Assembly: GCA_947372465.1 (NCBI GenBank)
Contig: CANBTT010000027.1
Span: 1 to 40,353 of the forward strand
DNA: 40,353 nt
From: Burkholderiales bacterium
GTDB lineage: Bacteria; Pseudomonadota; Gammaproteobacteria; Burkholderiales; Burkholderiaceae_C
Direction of reading: 5' to 3'
Shown here one piece after another: positions 7,706-17,328 of this stretch (positions are counted from its first letter, which is position 1; each line of letters opens with the position of its first letter). The notes under the pieces were generated by a model. The model did no database searches, was not told the origin of the DNA, and worked only from the letters and a program-made list of their open reading frames with translations. A program made the translations under genes and the position numbers.

Positions 7706-9106
7706 ATGAAATTCAATCCCTTTGTTTTTAAAGCCTACGATATTCGTGGTGTCTATCCCTCGCAAATCGATGAATCATTTGCCGAGTCTTTGGGTATGGC
7801 TTTTGGCACTCAGTTGCTAAAAGCTGGTGAGACGTCGGTGAGCATTGGAAGGGATGGCAGAATCAGTGGCCCACTGTTATTGAAAGCGCTGGCCAAAGGT
7901 TTGCAAAGTGTTGGCGTAGATGTATTTGACATTGATTTGTGTACAACACCCATGTTGTACTTTGCGGCTCATACCATCACCAAAAGTGGCATTCAAATCA
8001 CAGGCAGTCACAACCCAAAGGATTACAACGGCTTCAAAATGGTGATGAGTGGACAAGCCTTGTATGGTCAGGCGATCAAAGATTTGCATGCATTGATGCA
8101 AATCGGTCAGTGCAATGAAGCAAGTCACGGCAGTTATGAGGCTTGTTCTATTTATGAAGCATATAAAAATCAAATTGTAAGTACCATCCAGTTAAAGCGC
8201 CCAATTCGTGTGGTGATTGACTCTGGCAACGGTGTTGCCGGTGCTTTTGCGCCTGAGATTTTTAAGGACTTGGGATGTGAAGTCATTGAGTTGTTTAGTG
8301 AAGTTGATGGACACTTTCCGAACCATCACCCTGATCCAAGCAAGCCAGAGAACTTAAAGGACTTGATCGAATCCGTAAAAGTAAATGATGCGGAGCTGGG
8401 ATTTGCTTTTGATGGCGATGGTGACAGGCTTGGCGTCGTTACAAAATTGGGTGAAAATATTTATCCTGATCGACAAATGCAACTGTTTTCAAAAGATGTA
8501 TTGTCTAGAGTTCCAGGCGGCACCATTGTTTTTGATGTCAAGTGCTCTCAGCGATTGGGTCCCTATGTCGCCTCATTAGGAGGCGTGCCATTGATGTATA
8601 AAACTGGACACTCCTTGATCAAAGCCAAAATGAAAGAAATTGACTCACCTCTGGGCGGAGAGATGAGCGGGCACATTTTCTTTAAAGAGCGTTGGTATGG
8701 ATTTGATGATGGCACCTATGCGGGTGCACGTTTGCTTGAGATTTTGAGTGCTGTGCCCGATGGGAATGATTTGCTCAATCAACTGGAGAACAGCTGTTCT
8801 ACCCCAGAGTTGAACATTGCAGTTGAGGAGGGCGAGGCGCCTGTATTGATTGCGAAATTGATTGAACTTATGCAGTCCAATGGCGTCCCCTCGTTGGCGC
8901 ATGCTCCTTTGGTGACCACCATCGATGGTTTAAGAATTGATTGGAAAGACGGATTTGGCTTGATCAGAGGATCCAATACCACCCCCGTTTTGGTCTTGCG
9001 TTTTGAGGGGCAGACGCACGAGTCTCTTGAAAGAATTCAGTTGGATATGCTCACGCTTTTAAGGGGCGTCATGCCGCAAGCGAAATTCACGGAGTCTCAA
9101 CATTGA
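7706..9106 (+). CDS. manB: Phosphomannomutase/phosphoglucomutase
   Basis: A 466-residue alpha-D-phosphohexomutase of the AlgC/ManB type, which interconverts hexose 6- and 1-phosphates for LPS and exopolysaccharide precursors. Family loops occur in order: N-terminal FKAYDIRGVYP, the phosphoserine loop TGSHNPKDYNGFKM, the metal-binding DGDGDRLG, the sugar-specificity loop GGEMSGH, and the phosphate-binding RGSNTTPVLVLRFEG. All key residues are intact. The stop overlaps the TTG start of waaC, so it heads an LPS-core operon with waaC and waaA. Start ATG at 7706, divergent from ogt across a 108-bp gap. Confidence 0.92.
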   Translation: MKFNPFVFKAYDIRGVYPSQIDESFAESLGMAFGTQLLKAGETSVSIGRDGRISGPLLLKALAKGLQSVGVDVFDIDLCTTPMLYFAAHTITKSGIQITGSHNPKDYNGFKMVMSGQALYGQAIKDLHALMQIGQCNEASHGSYEACSIYEAYKNQIVSTIQLKRPIRVVIDSGNGVAGAFAPEIFKDLGCEVIELFSEVDGHFPNHHPDPSKPENLKDLIESVKVNDAELGFAFDGDGDRLGVVTKLGENIYPDRQMQLFSKDVLSRVPGGTIVFDVKCSQRLGPYVASLGGVPLMYKTGHSLIKAKMKEIDSPLGGEMSGHIFFKERWYGFDDGTYAGARLLEILSAVPDGNDLLNQLENSCSTPELNIAVEEGEAPVLIAKLIELMQSNGVPSLAHAPLVTTIDGLRIDWKDGFGLIRGSNTTPVLVLRFEGQTHESLERIQLDMLTLLRGVMPQAKFTESQH

Positions 9107-10125
9107 GGATTTTAATTGTCAAGCTGTCTTCACTGGGTGATGTTGTTCACTCTTTGCCGGTACTTGTTGACATCAAATCAAAGTTTCCAGATGCGCAAAT
9201 AGACTGGGTGGTTGAGCCAGCTTTTGCAAGTTTACTTCAATTCAATTCCAGTATTGATCGCGTCATCGTTTGCTCACTTCGGGATTGGACCCGACATTAT
9301 TTTGATGCAAGTGCACGCCAGGGCGTCAGATCTTTTTTAAAGGAGTTGAGAAAGATCCCTTACGATGTAGTGATTGATCTTCAAGGCTTAAGCAAGTCAG
9401 CTTTGATCTCAAGATGCGCAACGCTGACCCCAAAAGGGATGCGAGTGGCCATGGCGAATCAAACAGACGGCTCCTCCTATGAGTCTCTGACCCGATGGGT
9501 CTCGAACTTGGCCATTGAATTACCTAAAAAAATACATGCCGTTGATCGAGGACGGCTCCTGTGCTCTAAAGCCTTGGCTTATGAGCTTGCGAATCAACTT
9601 GATTTCGGTTTGGGTGCCAATTTGGCGCACTTACAAACCAAAACAGATCCCCTAAACACCGCCAAGCCCTCAACTGTTCTTCATAAAGATCAAGTTTTGT
9701 TGATCCACGGGACTTCAAGAGCTGACAAAGCTTGGCCTTTGAGCCATTGGATCGATTTGTCCAAGCGGTTGATCACCTCAGGATATGAGGTTTGCATAAC
9801 TTATGCCAGCGATACTGAGCAAGAATTTGTCAATGAACTGATGACAAACGTTGAAGGACTGACACTTTGGCACAAACATTCTCTTGGGGACTTGTCGAAT
9901 TTGATGCGCAATTGTTTTGGTGCGATTGGCGTAGACAGTGGTGTGAGTCACCTTGCAGTCGCATTGGATTTGGTGCATGTTCAGATCTATAACTTCCAAA
10001 CCGAATGGAGAACGGGTCCTTTGCATAGCCCATACCAGACAAGCATCTATGCTGATCCCACACCTGGTGTCGATGTGGTGTGGAGTGCATGGTTGAATCT
10101 GGCAAAGCGAAAGCAACTCAAATGA
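9103..10125 (+). CDS. waaC: Lipopolysaccharide heptosyltransferase I
   Basis: A 340-residue GT9-family glycosyltransferase that adds the first L-glycero-D-manno-heptose to Kdo of the LPS inner core on the cytoplasmic face of the inner membrane. The N-terminus RILIVKLSSLGDVVHSLPVL is diagnostic, followed by IDWVVEPAF, DVVIDLQGLSKSALI, and the C-terminal GT-B nucleotide-sugar site with IGVDSGVSHLAVAL. The start is a TTG at 9103, supported by GGAG at 9091-9094 and by alignment of the conserved N-terminus; it overlaps the manB stop. It overlaps waaA by four bases. Confidence 0.93.
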   Translation: MRILIVKLSSLGDVVHSLPVLVDIKSKFPDAQIDWVVEPAFASLLQFNSSIDRVIVCSLRDWTRHYFDASARQGVRSFLKELRKIPYDVVIDLQGLSKSALISRCATLTPKGMRVAMANQTDGSSYESLTRWVSNLAIELPKKIHAVDRGRLLCSKALAYELANQLDFGLGANLAHLQTKTDPLNTAKPSTVLHKDQVLLIHGTSRADKAWPLSHWIDLSKRLITSGYEVCITYASDTEQEFVNELMTNVEGLTLWHKHSLGDLSNLMRNCFGAIGVDSGVSHLAVALDLVHVQIYNFQTEWRTGPLHSPYQTSIYADPTPGVDVVWSAWLNLAKRKQLK

Positions 10126-11420
10126 TTGATCGATTCACTTTGCTGTGCTACTCATTGCTGATGAACTTGCTGATTCCTTTTGTGAAAATCAGACTGATTA
10201 AAAAAGGACAACATGAGGCGGGGTACCTCTTTAGACCCCAAGAGCGCTTTGGTATTTATGAAGGAATGCCTACAAAGGATCTCATATGGATCCATGCAGT
10301 CTCATTGGGAGAAAGTCGTGCGGCTGCCGTGTTATTGACTCGCATTAGGAAAAGTCACCCATCGCTTCGTTTTTTATTGACGCACGGTACTGCAACTGGA
10401 AGAGAAGAGGGCATGCGCATGTTGCAAACTGGCGATCTGCAAGTTTGGCAACCTTGGGATACACCACAGGCAGTCAATCGTTTCTTAGCCCACTTCAAGC
10501 CCAAGATCGGGTTGCTGATTGAAACCGAGATTTGGCCAAATTTACTCGCATGCGCAAAGAAGCAAAATATCCCTGTTGCTTTGATAAATGCACGCATGAG
10601 TTTGAAGAGTTTCGAAAAAGCCCTTTCACTGTCTTTTCTCTCCAAGCCCGCTTTTCGCTCGCTTTGCTTTGCTTTGGCACAAAATGAACAGGATGCTAAG
10701 TACTTGAATGATTTGGACTGTGTTGTAAAACAAGTTGTTGGGAACATTAAGTTTGATGCGCAATTGAATCCACTTCAGATTGAGCATGGAAAAGCATGGC
10801 GTCAAAAAAGGCAACGACCCATGGTTTTGTTTGCAAGTTCGCGAGAAGGAGAGGAGAAAATTTTTTTAGATTCGATACAGGAACTGTCTCCAACAGCAAG
10901 ATGCCAAGTGCTTTGGTGTATCGTACCAAGGCATCCACAAAGGTTTTCAGAAGTTGAGGAATTGATCGAGTCAATGGGTTTTTTGTGTATTAAAAGAACA
11001 TCCTGTGATCAATTGTCTGAGGTTTTAAATTTAGATGTTTCACTTACACAAACAACTGTTTTTCTGGGTGATTCAATGAGGGAGATGAATTTTTATTACT
11101 CAAGTGCAGAGGTGGCTTTGCTTGGAGGAAGCTTTATGGCTTTTGGTGGACAAAATTTGATTGAGTCCATTGCAAGCGAGTGTCCGATCATCGTGGGGCC
11201 ATACACCTACAACTTTGGGGAAGTGGCTTCTCAAGCGTGTGCCATGGGTGCAGCCAAAGAGGTTGGAGATATGAAAAGCGCAGTGAGTCAAGCGCTTCAT
11301 TTGATTGAAAAAAAGACTGAATTGCAGGAGATGCACGCCAGTGGTATTCGATTTATTCGTGTGCACCAAGGGGCGACTGAGCGGACTTTTCAAGCCATTG
11401 ACAAACTGCTTGTCGATTAG
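10122..11420 (+). CDS. waaA: 3-deoxy-D-manno-octulosonic acid transferase (Kdo transferase)
   Basis: A 432-residue inner-membrane-anchored GT30 glycosyltransferase that attaches Kdo from CMP-Kdo to lipid IVA. Residues 3-25 form the hydrophobic N-terminal anchor. Family motifs include RFGIYEG, IWIHAVSLGESRAA (the catalytic Glu region), LIETEIWPNLL, INARMS and the GGSFMAFGGQNLIE segment of the CMP-Kdo site. I chose the ATG at 10122, which overlaps the waaC stop (ATGA) and gives a normal length; the longer open frame runs into waaC. Convergent with tolC. In related genomes waaA often lies beside tolC, rhodanese and pcm, as here, although on the opposite strand. Confidence 0.93.
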   Translation: MIDRFTLLCYSLLMNLLIPFVKIRLIKKGQHEAGYLFRPQERFGIYEGMPTKDLIWIHAVSLGESRAAAVLLTRIRKSHPSLRFLLTHGTATGREEGMRMLQTGDLQVWQPWDTPQAVNRFLAHFKPKIGLLIETEIWPNLLACAKKQNIPVALINARMSLKSFEKALSLSFLSKPAFRSLCFALAQNEQDAKYLNDLDCVVKQVVGNIKFDAQLNPLQIEHGKAWRQKRQRPMVLFASSREGEEKIFLDSIQELSPTARCQVLWCIVPRHPQRFSEVEELIESMGFLCIKRTSCDQLSEVLNLDVSLTQTTVFLGDSMREMNFYYSSAEVALLGGSFMAFGGQNLIESIASECPIIVGPYTYNFGEVASQACAMGAAKEVGDMKSAVSQALHLIEKKTELQEMHASGIRFIRVHQGATERTFQAIDKLLVD

Positions 11421-11441
11421 GAATTTTTCTGAGAAAAGCCA

Positions 11442-11467
11442 GGCATTGACTAAGTTGATGCCCCCTT
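11442..11467 (+). terminator. Probable terminator between waaA and tolC
   Basis: GGCATTGAC (11442-11450) and GTTGATGCC (11454-11462) form a 9-bp stem with two G-T wobbles and a three-base loop, followed by CCCTTTTA. On the other strand the same hairpin is followed by TGGCTTTTCT, so it could stop both convergent transcripts, though the T-runs are short. Confidence 0.5.
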
Positions 11468-11508
11468 TTATGGATGCCAAATTTTAATTTCAACAGCGCT
11501 TAAGGTGT

Positions 11509-12891
11509 TCAGTTGCTGGAGTTTTCAAGCAATGCATTGAGCACTTGAAGATCTTCGGGCTTTAGGGTTCCATTGGCTTGTTTGAGCTTTAATCCACCCA
11601 CCAGCACATCGTACTTGGCTTTGGCCAAATCTCTTTGTGTTTGATAGAGTTGACTTTGTGAGTTCAAGACATCGATATTGATTCGAACTCCAACTGTATA
11701 GCCGAGTTGATTGGCCTCTAGGGCCAATAAACTTGATCTCTCTGCAGCATTCAGTGCTTTGACTTGCCCAATGCCGGAGACCAAATTGTAAAAAGCTGCT
11801 CGCGTTGATTGTGCTGTTGCGCGCTTAGCACCTTCTAAATCATATCGAGCTTTGCTCTCAAGTTCCACCGTTTCTCTAACTCTGTTTTGAGTTGCAAAGC
11901 CTTGGTAGAGAGGAATATTCATGAGCAAGGCGACAGACTTTCCAATCACATGTGTTCCAAGCGAAGAGGTCCCTGATGTGGCCGTGCCATCCAAATTTCT
12001 GGTTCCGGCCATGCTTGCCTGTAGGTCAATCGTGGGCAAGTGGGCCGATTTGGCCTTGTCGACTTCAAGTGTTGCAATGTCAAGCGCCAATTGTGCGTTC
12101 AAGATGCTGGGGTGAGCTTGCTCAGATACTGCGACCCAAGCATCCAAGTCTGCTGGGCTGGTGCTTTCAATAGCAGCATTTTTTTTCAGCGTTGTGGGTT
12201 GTACATTTTTAATGCCCACCAATTGATCGAGATAAAGTTTCTTAATTCTCAGATCATTTTCACCGGTAATTTCTTGAGCCAAGATCAAGTCATATCTCGC
12301 CTCAGCTTCCCGAGAATCGGTGATGGTGGCAGTTCCAACTTCAAAGTTTCTTTTGGCCGAAGCCAGTTGTTCAGCGACTGCTTGTTTTTGGGCTTTGATG
12401 GATTTAAGGCTATCGCTAGAAGTTAGAACATCAAAATAGGCTTGTGTCAGTCGTATCAGCAAATCTTGCTCTGAAGCCACCAATTGGGCGACAGATTGAG
12501 CCAATTGCTTCTTGCCTTGCAAATAAACGTTGTAATTCGCAGGGCGATACAGAGGTTGAACGGCCGTCAAGCTTGCAACATGGGTTCCATAGTAGCGCAT
12601 GAAAGGAACGATGTCTTTGCTGTGGTCTGCTGGATTGACAAAGTAATTGTCGGGTGTGTAGTCGAGCAAAGAACGAGAAGAGTTGGTTGAGAAATTCACA
12701 TTTGGCAAAATGCCAGCCATCGATTGATCTGCCTTGTAGCGACTTGCTTCATATTGTGCCAATGCAGATTGGTAAGATGCATCATAACTTTTTGCTGTTG
12801 AATACAGAGAGACTAAATTTTGAGCTTGGGCACCAACTGCAATGGAACAAGCAGCAGCAATGCACAATGAAATTTTAGTTCTCTTATTCAT
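11509..12891 (-). CDS. tolC: TolC family outer membrane efflux protein
   Basis: A 460-residue outer-membrane channel protein. A Sec signal peptide (residues 1-23, basic start then SLCIAAACSIAVGAQAQ) precedes a TolC-type helical barrel: NLVSLYSTAKSYDASYQSALAQYEASR begins the first repeat and the second repeat starts near residue 250 (HPSILNAQLALDIATLEVDKAKSAHLP). Conserved YQGF..QNRVRE and the C-terminal LLEA-like region are visible. It forms the outer-membrane exit duct for type I secretion or RND pumps; the RND permease and adaptor encoded 1.2-5.7 kb upstream on the same strand are plausible partners. It follows the rhodanese gene by 67 bp in a pcm-rhodanese-tolC cluster. Confidence 0.92.
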   Translation of the reverse strand: MNKRTKISLCIAAACSIAVGAQAQNLVSLYSTAKSYDASYQSALAQYEASRYKADQSMAGILPNVNFSTNSSRSLLDYTPDNYFVNPADHSKDIVPFMRYYGTHVASLTAVQPLYRPANYNVYLQGKKQLAQSVAQLVASEQDLLIRLTQAYFDVLTSSDSLKSIKAQKQAVAEQLASAKRNFEVGTATITDSREAEARYDLILAQEITGENDLRIKKLYLDQLVGIKNVQPTTLKKNAAIESTSPADLDAWVAVSEQAHPSILNAQLALDIATLEVDKAKSAHLPTIDLQASMAGTRNLDGTATSGTSSLGTHVIGKSVALLMNIPLYQGFATQNRVRETVELESKARYDLEGAKRATAQSTRAAFYNLVSGIGQVKALNAAERSSLLALEANQLGYTVGVRINIDVLNSQSQLYQTQRDLAKAKYDVLVGGLKLKQANGTLKPEDLQVLNALLENSSN

Positions 12892-12958
12892 TTTTCATCT
12901 TTCTTTTGGGTCGCGATAAGCAAGGGGTAGTTGATTAAACCAAAGACTTCAACACACT

Positions 12959-13303
12959 TTAGTAAGTTGGGATCGTGCTGTCTGCTTCAACCGACCATGC
13001 ATGAATTCCGCCACTGATATTGACCACTGTTTTAAAACCATTTTGTTGCAAAAAATTGGCAACATGTTGGCTTCGACTGCCATGGTGACAAAGGCAAGCG
13101 ATGGGTCTCTCGGCATCAATTGAATTCAAATGGTCAGGTACGGTCTGCATGGGTATGTGCATGACATCAAAGTCATCGGCTTTGATGCTAGCTGTTTCAA
13201 ATTCCCACGCTTCTCGAACATCGATCAAAAGCACGCGCTTAGAGTGGGTGGATTGTTCTTTTGCCCAGTCAGCAAATTGGGAGGGACGGATTTGGTCAAT
13301 CAT
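12959..13303 (-). CDS. Rhodanese-like domain protein (sulfurtransferase)
   Basis: A 114-residue single rhodanese domain. The active-site loop is CHHGSRS with Cys following ACL; persulfide formation on this Cys is the family mechanism. The N-terminal VLLIDVREAWEFETA is the CH2A motif and GGIHAWS the C-terminal signature. It is a cytoplasmic thiosulfate:cyanide sulfurtransferase-like protein, physiological donor and acceptor unknown. It lies 15 bp after pcm and ahead of tolC, an arrangement I know from Burkholderiales. Confidence 0.9.
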   Translation of the reverse strand: MIDQIRPSQFADWAKEQSTHSKRVLLIDVREAWEFETASIKADDFDVMHIPMQTVPDHLNSIDAERPIACLCHHGSRSQHVANFLQQNGFKTVVNISGGIHAWSVEADSTIPTY

Positions 13304-13318
13304 GATGCAAAAATAAAC

Positions 13319-13972
13319 TTAGAAGTTAAATTTAGAGTCTTCAGCAAACCCAAGTAAGCGCGGAGCATAGCAATCCCACAAAATCGTGCTGTCAAATTGA
13401 GTTGCCCCAACTTTTGTCACGCGCGTGGCTTGCATGATCGGTTCATTGCCAAAAATGCCGACCAAATAGCCCCCTGATTTCAGTCTCTCCAAAAGGGATT
13501 TGGGTGGGTGTGCCGTGGATCCGCACAGCACAATAACATCGAACAGCGAATTCAAATCTAAGGATTTGCTCGCATCGAGTTGTTTCGTTTGCACGTTGGA
13601 GACAGCCAGTTTGGATAAATTTGATTGAGCCAAATTGGCAAGCCGTGGATTGATCTCCAAGGCTGTGACTTGCTCGCAGTGGTGGGACAACAATGCGCTC
13701 ATGTACCCGGTGCCAGATCCGATTTGTAACACGTGCTCATGTCCTTTTAACTTGAGATCTTGTACCAAGCGGGCTTGAATCTTTGGACTTAACATGATCT
13801 CACCATCACCCACTGGTATTTCAGTGTCTGTGTAAGCCAAATTTTGATATGCGGATGGTGTAAAAAGTTCTCTGTCCACCAACTTGAGTGTCTCAAGGAC
13901 TTTGGGGTCCAATACTTGCCATGTGCGGATTTGTTGTTCCACCATGTTGAATCGAGCTTGTGCAGTATTCAT
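13319..13972 (-). CDS. pcm: Protein-L-isoaspartate O-methyltransferase
   Basis: A 217-residue SAM-dependent methyltransferase that methylates isoaspartyl residues in aged proteins so that they can revert to aspartate. Motif I is HVLQIGSGTGYMSALL, followed by the acidic VTALEINP; the region VLCGSTAHPP matches the usual GTAAP post-motif, and GGYLVGIFG the beta-hairpin. The GDGEIMLSP segment corresponds to the family's isoaspartyl-binding loop. It probably heads the pcm-rhodanese-tolC transcript. A TAAAAT -10-like sequence lies just upstream of the ATG on the minus strand, without a convincing -35. Confidence 0.88.
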   Translation of the reverse strand: MNTAQARFNMVEQQIRTWQVLDPKVLETLKLVDRELFTPSAYQNLAYTDTEIPVGDGEIMLSPKIQARLVQDLKLKGHEHVLQIGSGTGYMSALLSHHCEQVTALEINPRLANLAQSNLSKLAVSNVQTKQLDASKSLDLNSLFDVIVLCGSTAHPPKSLLERLKSGGYLVGIFGNEPIMQATRVTKVGATQFDSTILWDCYAPRLLGFAEDSKFNF

Positions 13973-14068
13973 CTAGAATTTCCAAAATTTAAGACATTGC
14001 CCCATTTTAGCGCTTTGCTCTGGTAAAAACCACTTGAAAAGCCCCCAACGCCAACGCAAAACCACGGG

Positions 14069-17000
14069 TCAATATTGGTTGAAGTTCATTTTTTGCTTTA
14101 ACCACGCTGACAAATCATCCAAATAGCAATACACGACGGGTACCACCACCAGGGTCAAGAGGGAGGAGGTGATGACCCCACCAATGACCGCTTGGCCCAT
14201 CGGGGCACGCTGTTCAGCGCCCTCGGTCAGCGCAAAAGCCAGTGGGACCATGCCAAAAATCATGGCCAATGTGGTCATCAAGATGGGGCGTAGTCGAATT
14301 TTGGCCGCGAGGATCAGGGCATCTTCACGATTGAGACCGGCTTGGAGAATGTTTTTATCGTCCGGGATTCCTTGTCTGGCCCGTATGGCAAAGTCAATTA
14401 AAAGAATGGCATTTTTTGTCACCAATCCCATCAACATCACGATGCCGATCACCGAGAACAAAGAGATGGCTGAATGGAAAATCAGCAAAGCCAAGACCAC
14501 ACCAATGAGTGTCAAGGGCAAAGAGGACATAATGGCCAAAGGCTGGAGAAAACTCTTGAATTGGCTCGCTAAGATCATGTAAATGAAGATCACTGCCATT
14601 GCCAAAGCTGAAATAGCGTATCCAAAGGATTCATTCATACTTTTAGTCGATCCCGCAAATTGAAATCGATAGCCACTGGGCATTTGAATACTTCGCATGG
14701 CGGTTTGAATATCTTTGGCAACTTCGCCTGCTGAGCGCGAGCTCACATTGTTGCTGATGCTGATCTCTCGCATCAATTCCCTTCGATTGATTTGGTTGGG
14801 GCCTGAGGTGAGTTCAATGAATCCGAATTGATTGAGGCGGGCTTGTCGACTCTCTCCCTCGGCACTGGGAGGTAAAGAGAAGACCAAGCGTTCCAAGTCT
14901 GCATTGGCATCTCTTTGCTTGGGATCTAGTCGAACGATGACGTCGTAAGTTTGATCGTCAGCAGCTCTCCAGTTCCCTACGGTTTGACCTGCCACCAAGT
15001 TTCTGAGTTGAGTTGAGATGTTTTGTGTGGTGAGTCCAAGCGTCGAAGCGGCGTCTTTGTTCAAAAGAACATTGACAATCGGCTTGTTCGGTTTGAGCGA
15101 TGAATCGAGATCAACAACGCCAGCAATTGCGTTAATTTTTGTCAAAGCAAGTTGATTGAGTTTTTGAAGCTCGTTTAAATCAGGACCCTGAATGGAGAGT
15201 TCAATTTGTTTGTTGCCGCCGACAGGGTCAACTTGGCCAACTTGAGTCACCGTGATGCCGGGCACTTGCTGCAGCCTGGTGCGAAAAATTTGAGAAAGTT
15301 CGTCAACAGATCGTTTTCGCTTGTCTCGGTCAAGCAGCCTGGCGTAGACTGAGGTGTACATCTTGCCGTTTGCAATTCCTGTGTTGATGGTTGCTAGGCT
15401 ATAGGCGACTTCTGGGTATTGCAATAGGATTTGCTGAACTTGGCTGGCTTTTTCTTCTGTGATTTCAATGGAAGAATCCATTGGAGTATAGAAGTTGATG
15501 TAGGTCTCAGAGTAATCAGCCTTTGGCACGAACTCTGTGCCGACCAATGGCATCATCAATAGACTGATGACAAATATACAAAGTGCACTGAGAAGCGTTT
15601 TTAGTTTATTCTGAAGCGACCAAGCCAGCAGTCTTACATATTTTGCAGTCAAGTTTTCAGTGGCGTGCTCAAAAATCAGTAGTATTTTCCAAAGTATCCA
15701 TGCTTTGCCAGATTTTGATTTTTCAGCTAAATCTCCACCAATGCTTGGGTCATGCCAAACGCTTGACAGCATCGGATCCAGTGTAAAACTCACAAACATT
15801 GATATTAAAACCGCAACGACAATGGTGATTCCAAATTCATGGAAAAATTTTCCAATGATGCCGTCCATGAACCCGATGGGTAAAAAAACTGCAACGATTG
15901 AAAATGTGGTTGCCATCACAGCCAGTCCAATTTCTCGGGTGCCATCCATTGCGGCGTGAAAGGGTGATTTGCCCATGTGCAAATGTCTTACGATATTTTC
16001 ACGCACAACAATTGCATCATCGATCAAAAGTCCAACACACAAGGACAAGGCCATCAATGTGACCATGTTGACACTAAAGCCAAGGATCTGCATGAACAAA
16101 AAGGTCCCAAGTATGGAGATGGGAATGGTGAGACCAGTGATCACTGTTGAGCGCCAAGATCCTAAAAATAGAAAAACAATCAGCACTGTCAAAATGGCGC
16201 CATCGATCAATGTTTCTCGCACATTGTTGACCGAGACGTTGATCATTCTGGATCCGTCATAGATCTGCTCGAGCTTGATGCCTGGAGGCAATTCTTTTTT
16301 AATTTCCACGAGTTTTTGATTCAAGCCCTCAATCACATCAATTGTGTTTGCGTCCTGGGATTTTTGAACACTCGCCAACAATGTCCTCTCGCCATTAAAA
16401 AGCGCGAGGTTGTCAATCTCTTGTGGTCCATCCTGAATTCGAGCAACTTGCGACAAGCGTATCAGCGCATTGCCTTTCTTTGCCACAATGATATTTGCAA
16501 AATCTGCCGTCTCTTTCATGCGAGATTGAATTTGAAGGGCCAACTCATTGTGTTTAGAGCGAATGGATCCAAGGGGAAGGTCTTGATTTTCGTCATGAAC
16601 GGCTGCAATGACCTGATCAGCAGAAACACCCAGAGATTCCAAGCTGGCTGTTTGCAAGTAGATGTTGATCTCCCTTTTGGTGGCTCCCACCAAATTGACG
16701 GCACCAATTCCCCGCACATTTTGAAGTCGTTTTTTGAGAACTTGATCGGCCCAATTTGTCAAAGCCACGGCGCTTATTTGGGATTTGTTGGCCGATTTTG
16801 CGTAGGCGGTGTCAGGCAAGACGGCCAGTGTCCAAATGGCTCTAGAGTTCGGATCAAAGCGTTGAATTTTTGGCTCTTTGACTTCAATGCGAAGTGTGGG
16901 CCTGATAGCAGAGATCTTCTCTCTGATTTCATCAGCCGCTTTCTGGCCATTGATTCTGAGTTGAAACTCGACGACAACGACCGATAAGCTGTCGTAGCTC

Positions 17001-17248
17001 CTTGAGGTGAGGGTGTTGATGCCAGAGACGGAATTCACCGCTTCTTCGATTTTTTTACTGACCTCGGACTCGACCACCTCAGGTGTTGCGCCTGGATACT
17101 CAGTGCTGATCACAACGACTGGCAAGTCAATGTTTGGAAACTGGTTGATGGCCAAGCGGTTATAGGAAAACAAACCCAGCACCACAAATGCCAGCATCAC
17201 CATCGTGGCAAAAACAGGATTTTTAAGACTAACTTGTGTAAACCACAT
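14069..17248 (-). CDS. RND-family multidrug efflux permease
   Basis: A 1059-residue inner-membrane proton antiporter of the HAE1 (AcrB/MdtB-like) class. Twelve membrane segments and two large periplasmic loops fit the family length. The N-terminus FTQVSLKNPVFATMV is typical; the proton-relay Asp pair is in GLLIDDAIVVRENIVRH, the Lys partner is in GLVTKNAILLIDFA. The adaptor gene lies 80 bp upstream. The ATG has no purine-rich ribosome binding site: a run of eight C (minus strand, 17254-17261) ends five bases before it. Likely works with the lipoprotein adaptor and a TolC-type channel; tolC lies 1.2 kb downstream of the permease but is separated by pcm. Confidence 0.93.
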   Translation of the reverse strand: MWFTQVSLKNPVFATMVMLAFVVLGLFSYNRLAINQFPNIDLPVVVISTEYPGATPEVVESEVSKKIEEAVNSVSGINTLTSRSYDSLSVVVVEFQLRINGQKAADEIREKISAIRPTLRIEVKEPKIQRFDPNSRAIWTLAVLPDTAYAKSANKSQISAVALTNWADQVLKKRLQNVRGIGAVNLVGATKREINIYLQTASLESLGVSADQVIAAVHDENQDLPLGSIRSKHNELALQIQSRMKETADFANIIVAKKGNALIRLSQVARIQDGPQEIDNLALFNGERTLLASVQKSQDANTIDVIEGLNQKLVEIKKELPPGIKLEQIYDGSRMINVSVNNVRETLIDGAILTVLIVFLFLGSWRSTVITGLTIPISILGTFLFMQILGFSVNMVTLMALSLCVGLLIDDAIVVRENIVRHLHMGKSPFHAAMDGTREIGLAVMATTFSIVAVFLPIGFMDGIIGKFFHEFGITIVVAVLISMFVSFTLDPMLSSVWHDPSIGGDLAEKSKSGKAWILWKILLIFEHATENLTAKYVRLLAWSLQNKLKTLLSALCIFVISLLMMPLVGTEFVPKADYSETYINFYTPMDSSIEITEEKASQVQQILLQYPEVAYSLATINTGIANGKMYTSVYARLLDRDKRKRSVDELSQIFRTRLQQVPGITVTQVGQVDPVGGNKQIELSIQGPDLNELQKLNQLALTKINAIAGVVDLDSSLKPNKPIVNVLLNKDAASTLGLTTQNISTQLRNLVAGQTVGNWRAADDQTYDVIVRLDPKQRDANADLERLVFSLPPSAEGESRQARLNQFGFIELTSGPNQINRRELMREISISNNVSSRSAGEVAKDIQTAMRSIQMPSGYRFQFAGSTKSMNESFGYAISALAMAVIFIYMILASQFKSFLQPLAIMSSLPLTLIGVVLALLIFHSAISLFSVIGIVMLMGLVTKNAILLIDFAIRARQGIPDDKNILQAGLNREDALILAAKIRLRPILMTTLAMIFGMVPLAFALTEGAEQRAPMGQAVIGGVITSSLLTLVVVPVVYCYLDDLSAWLKQKMNFNQY

Positions 17249-17328
17249 GGAATGGGGGGGGAGTCGGTTGGGGAGTTATTGCCAAATGTGATCTAAAGAT
17301 GGGCTCATTCAATTCAAATGGTTCGCAC

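Noticed and set aside
16316..16987. 223-residue plus-strand open frame opposite the RND permease
   Set aside because: It lies wholly inside the conserved permease coding sequence on the other strand and has no recognisable domain or ribosome binding site.
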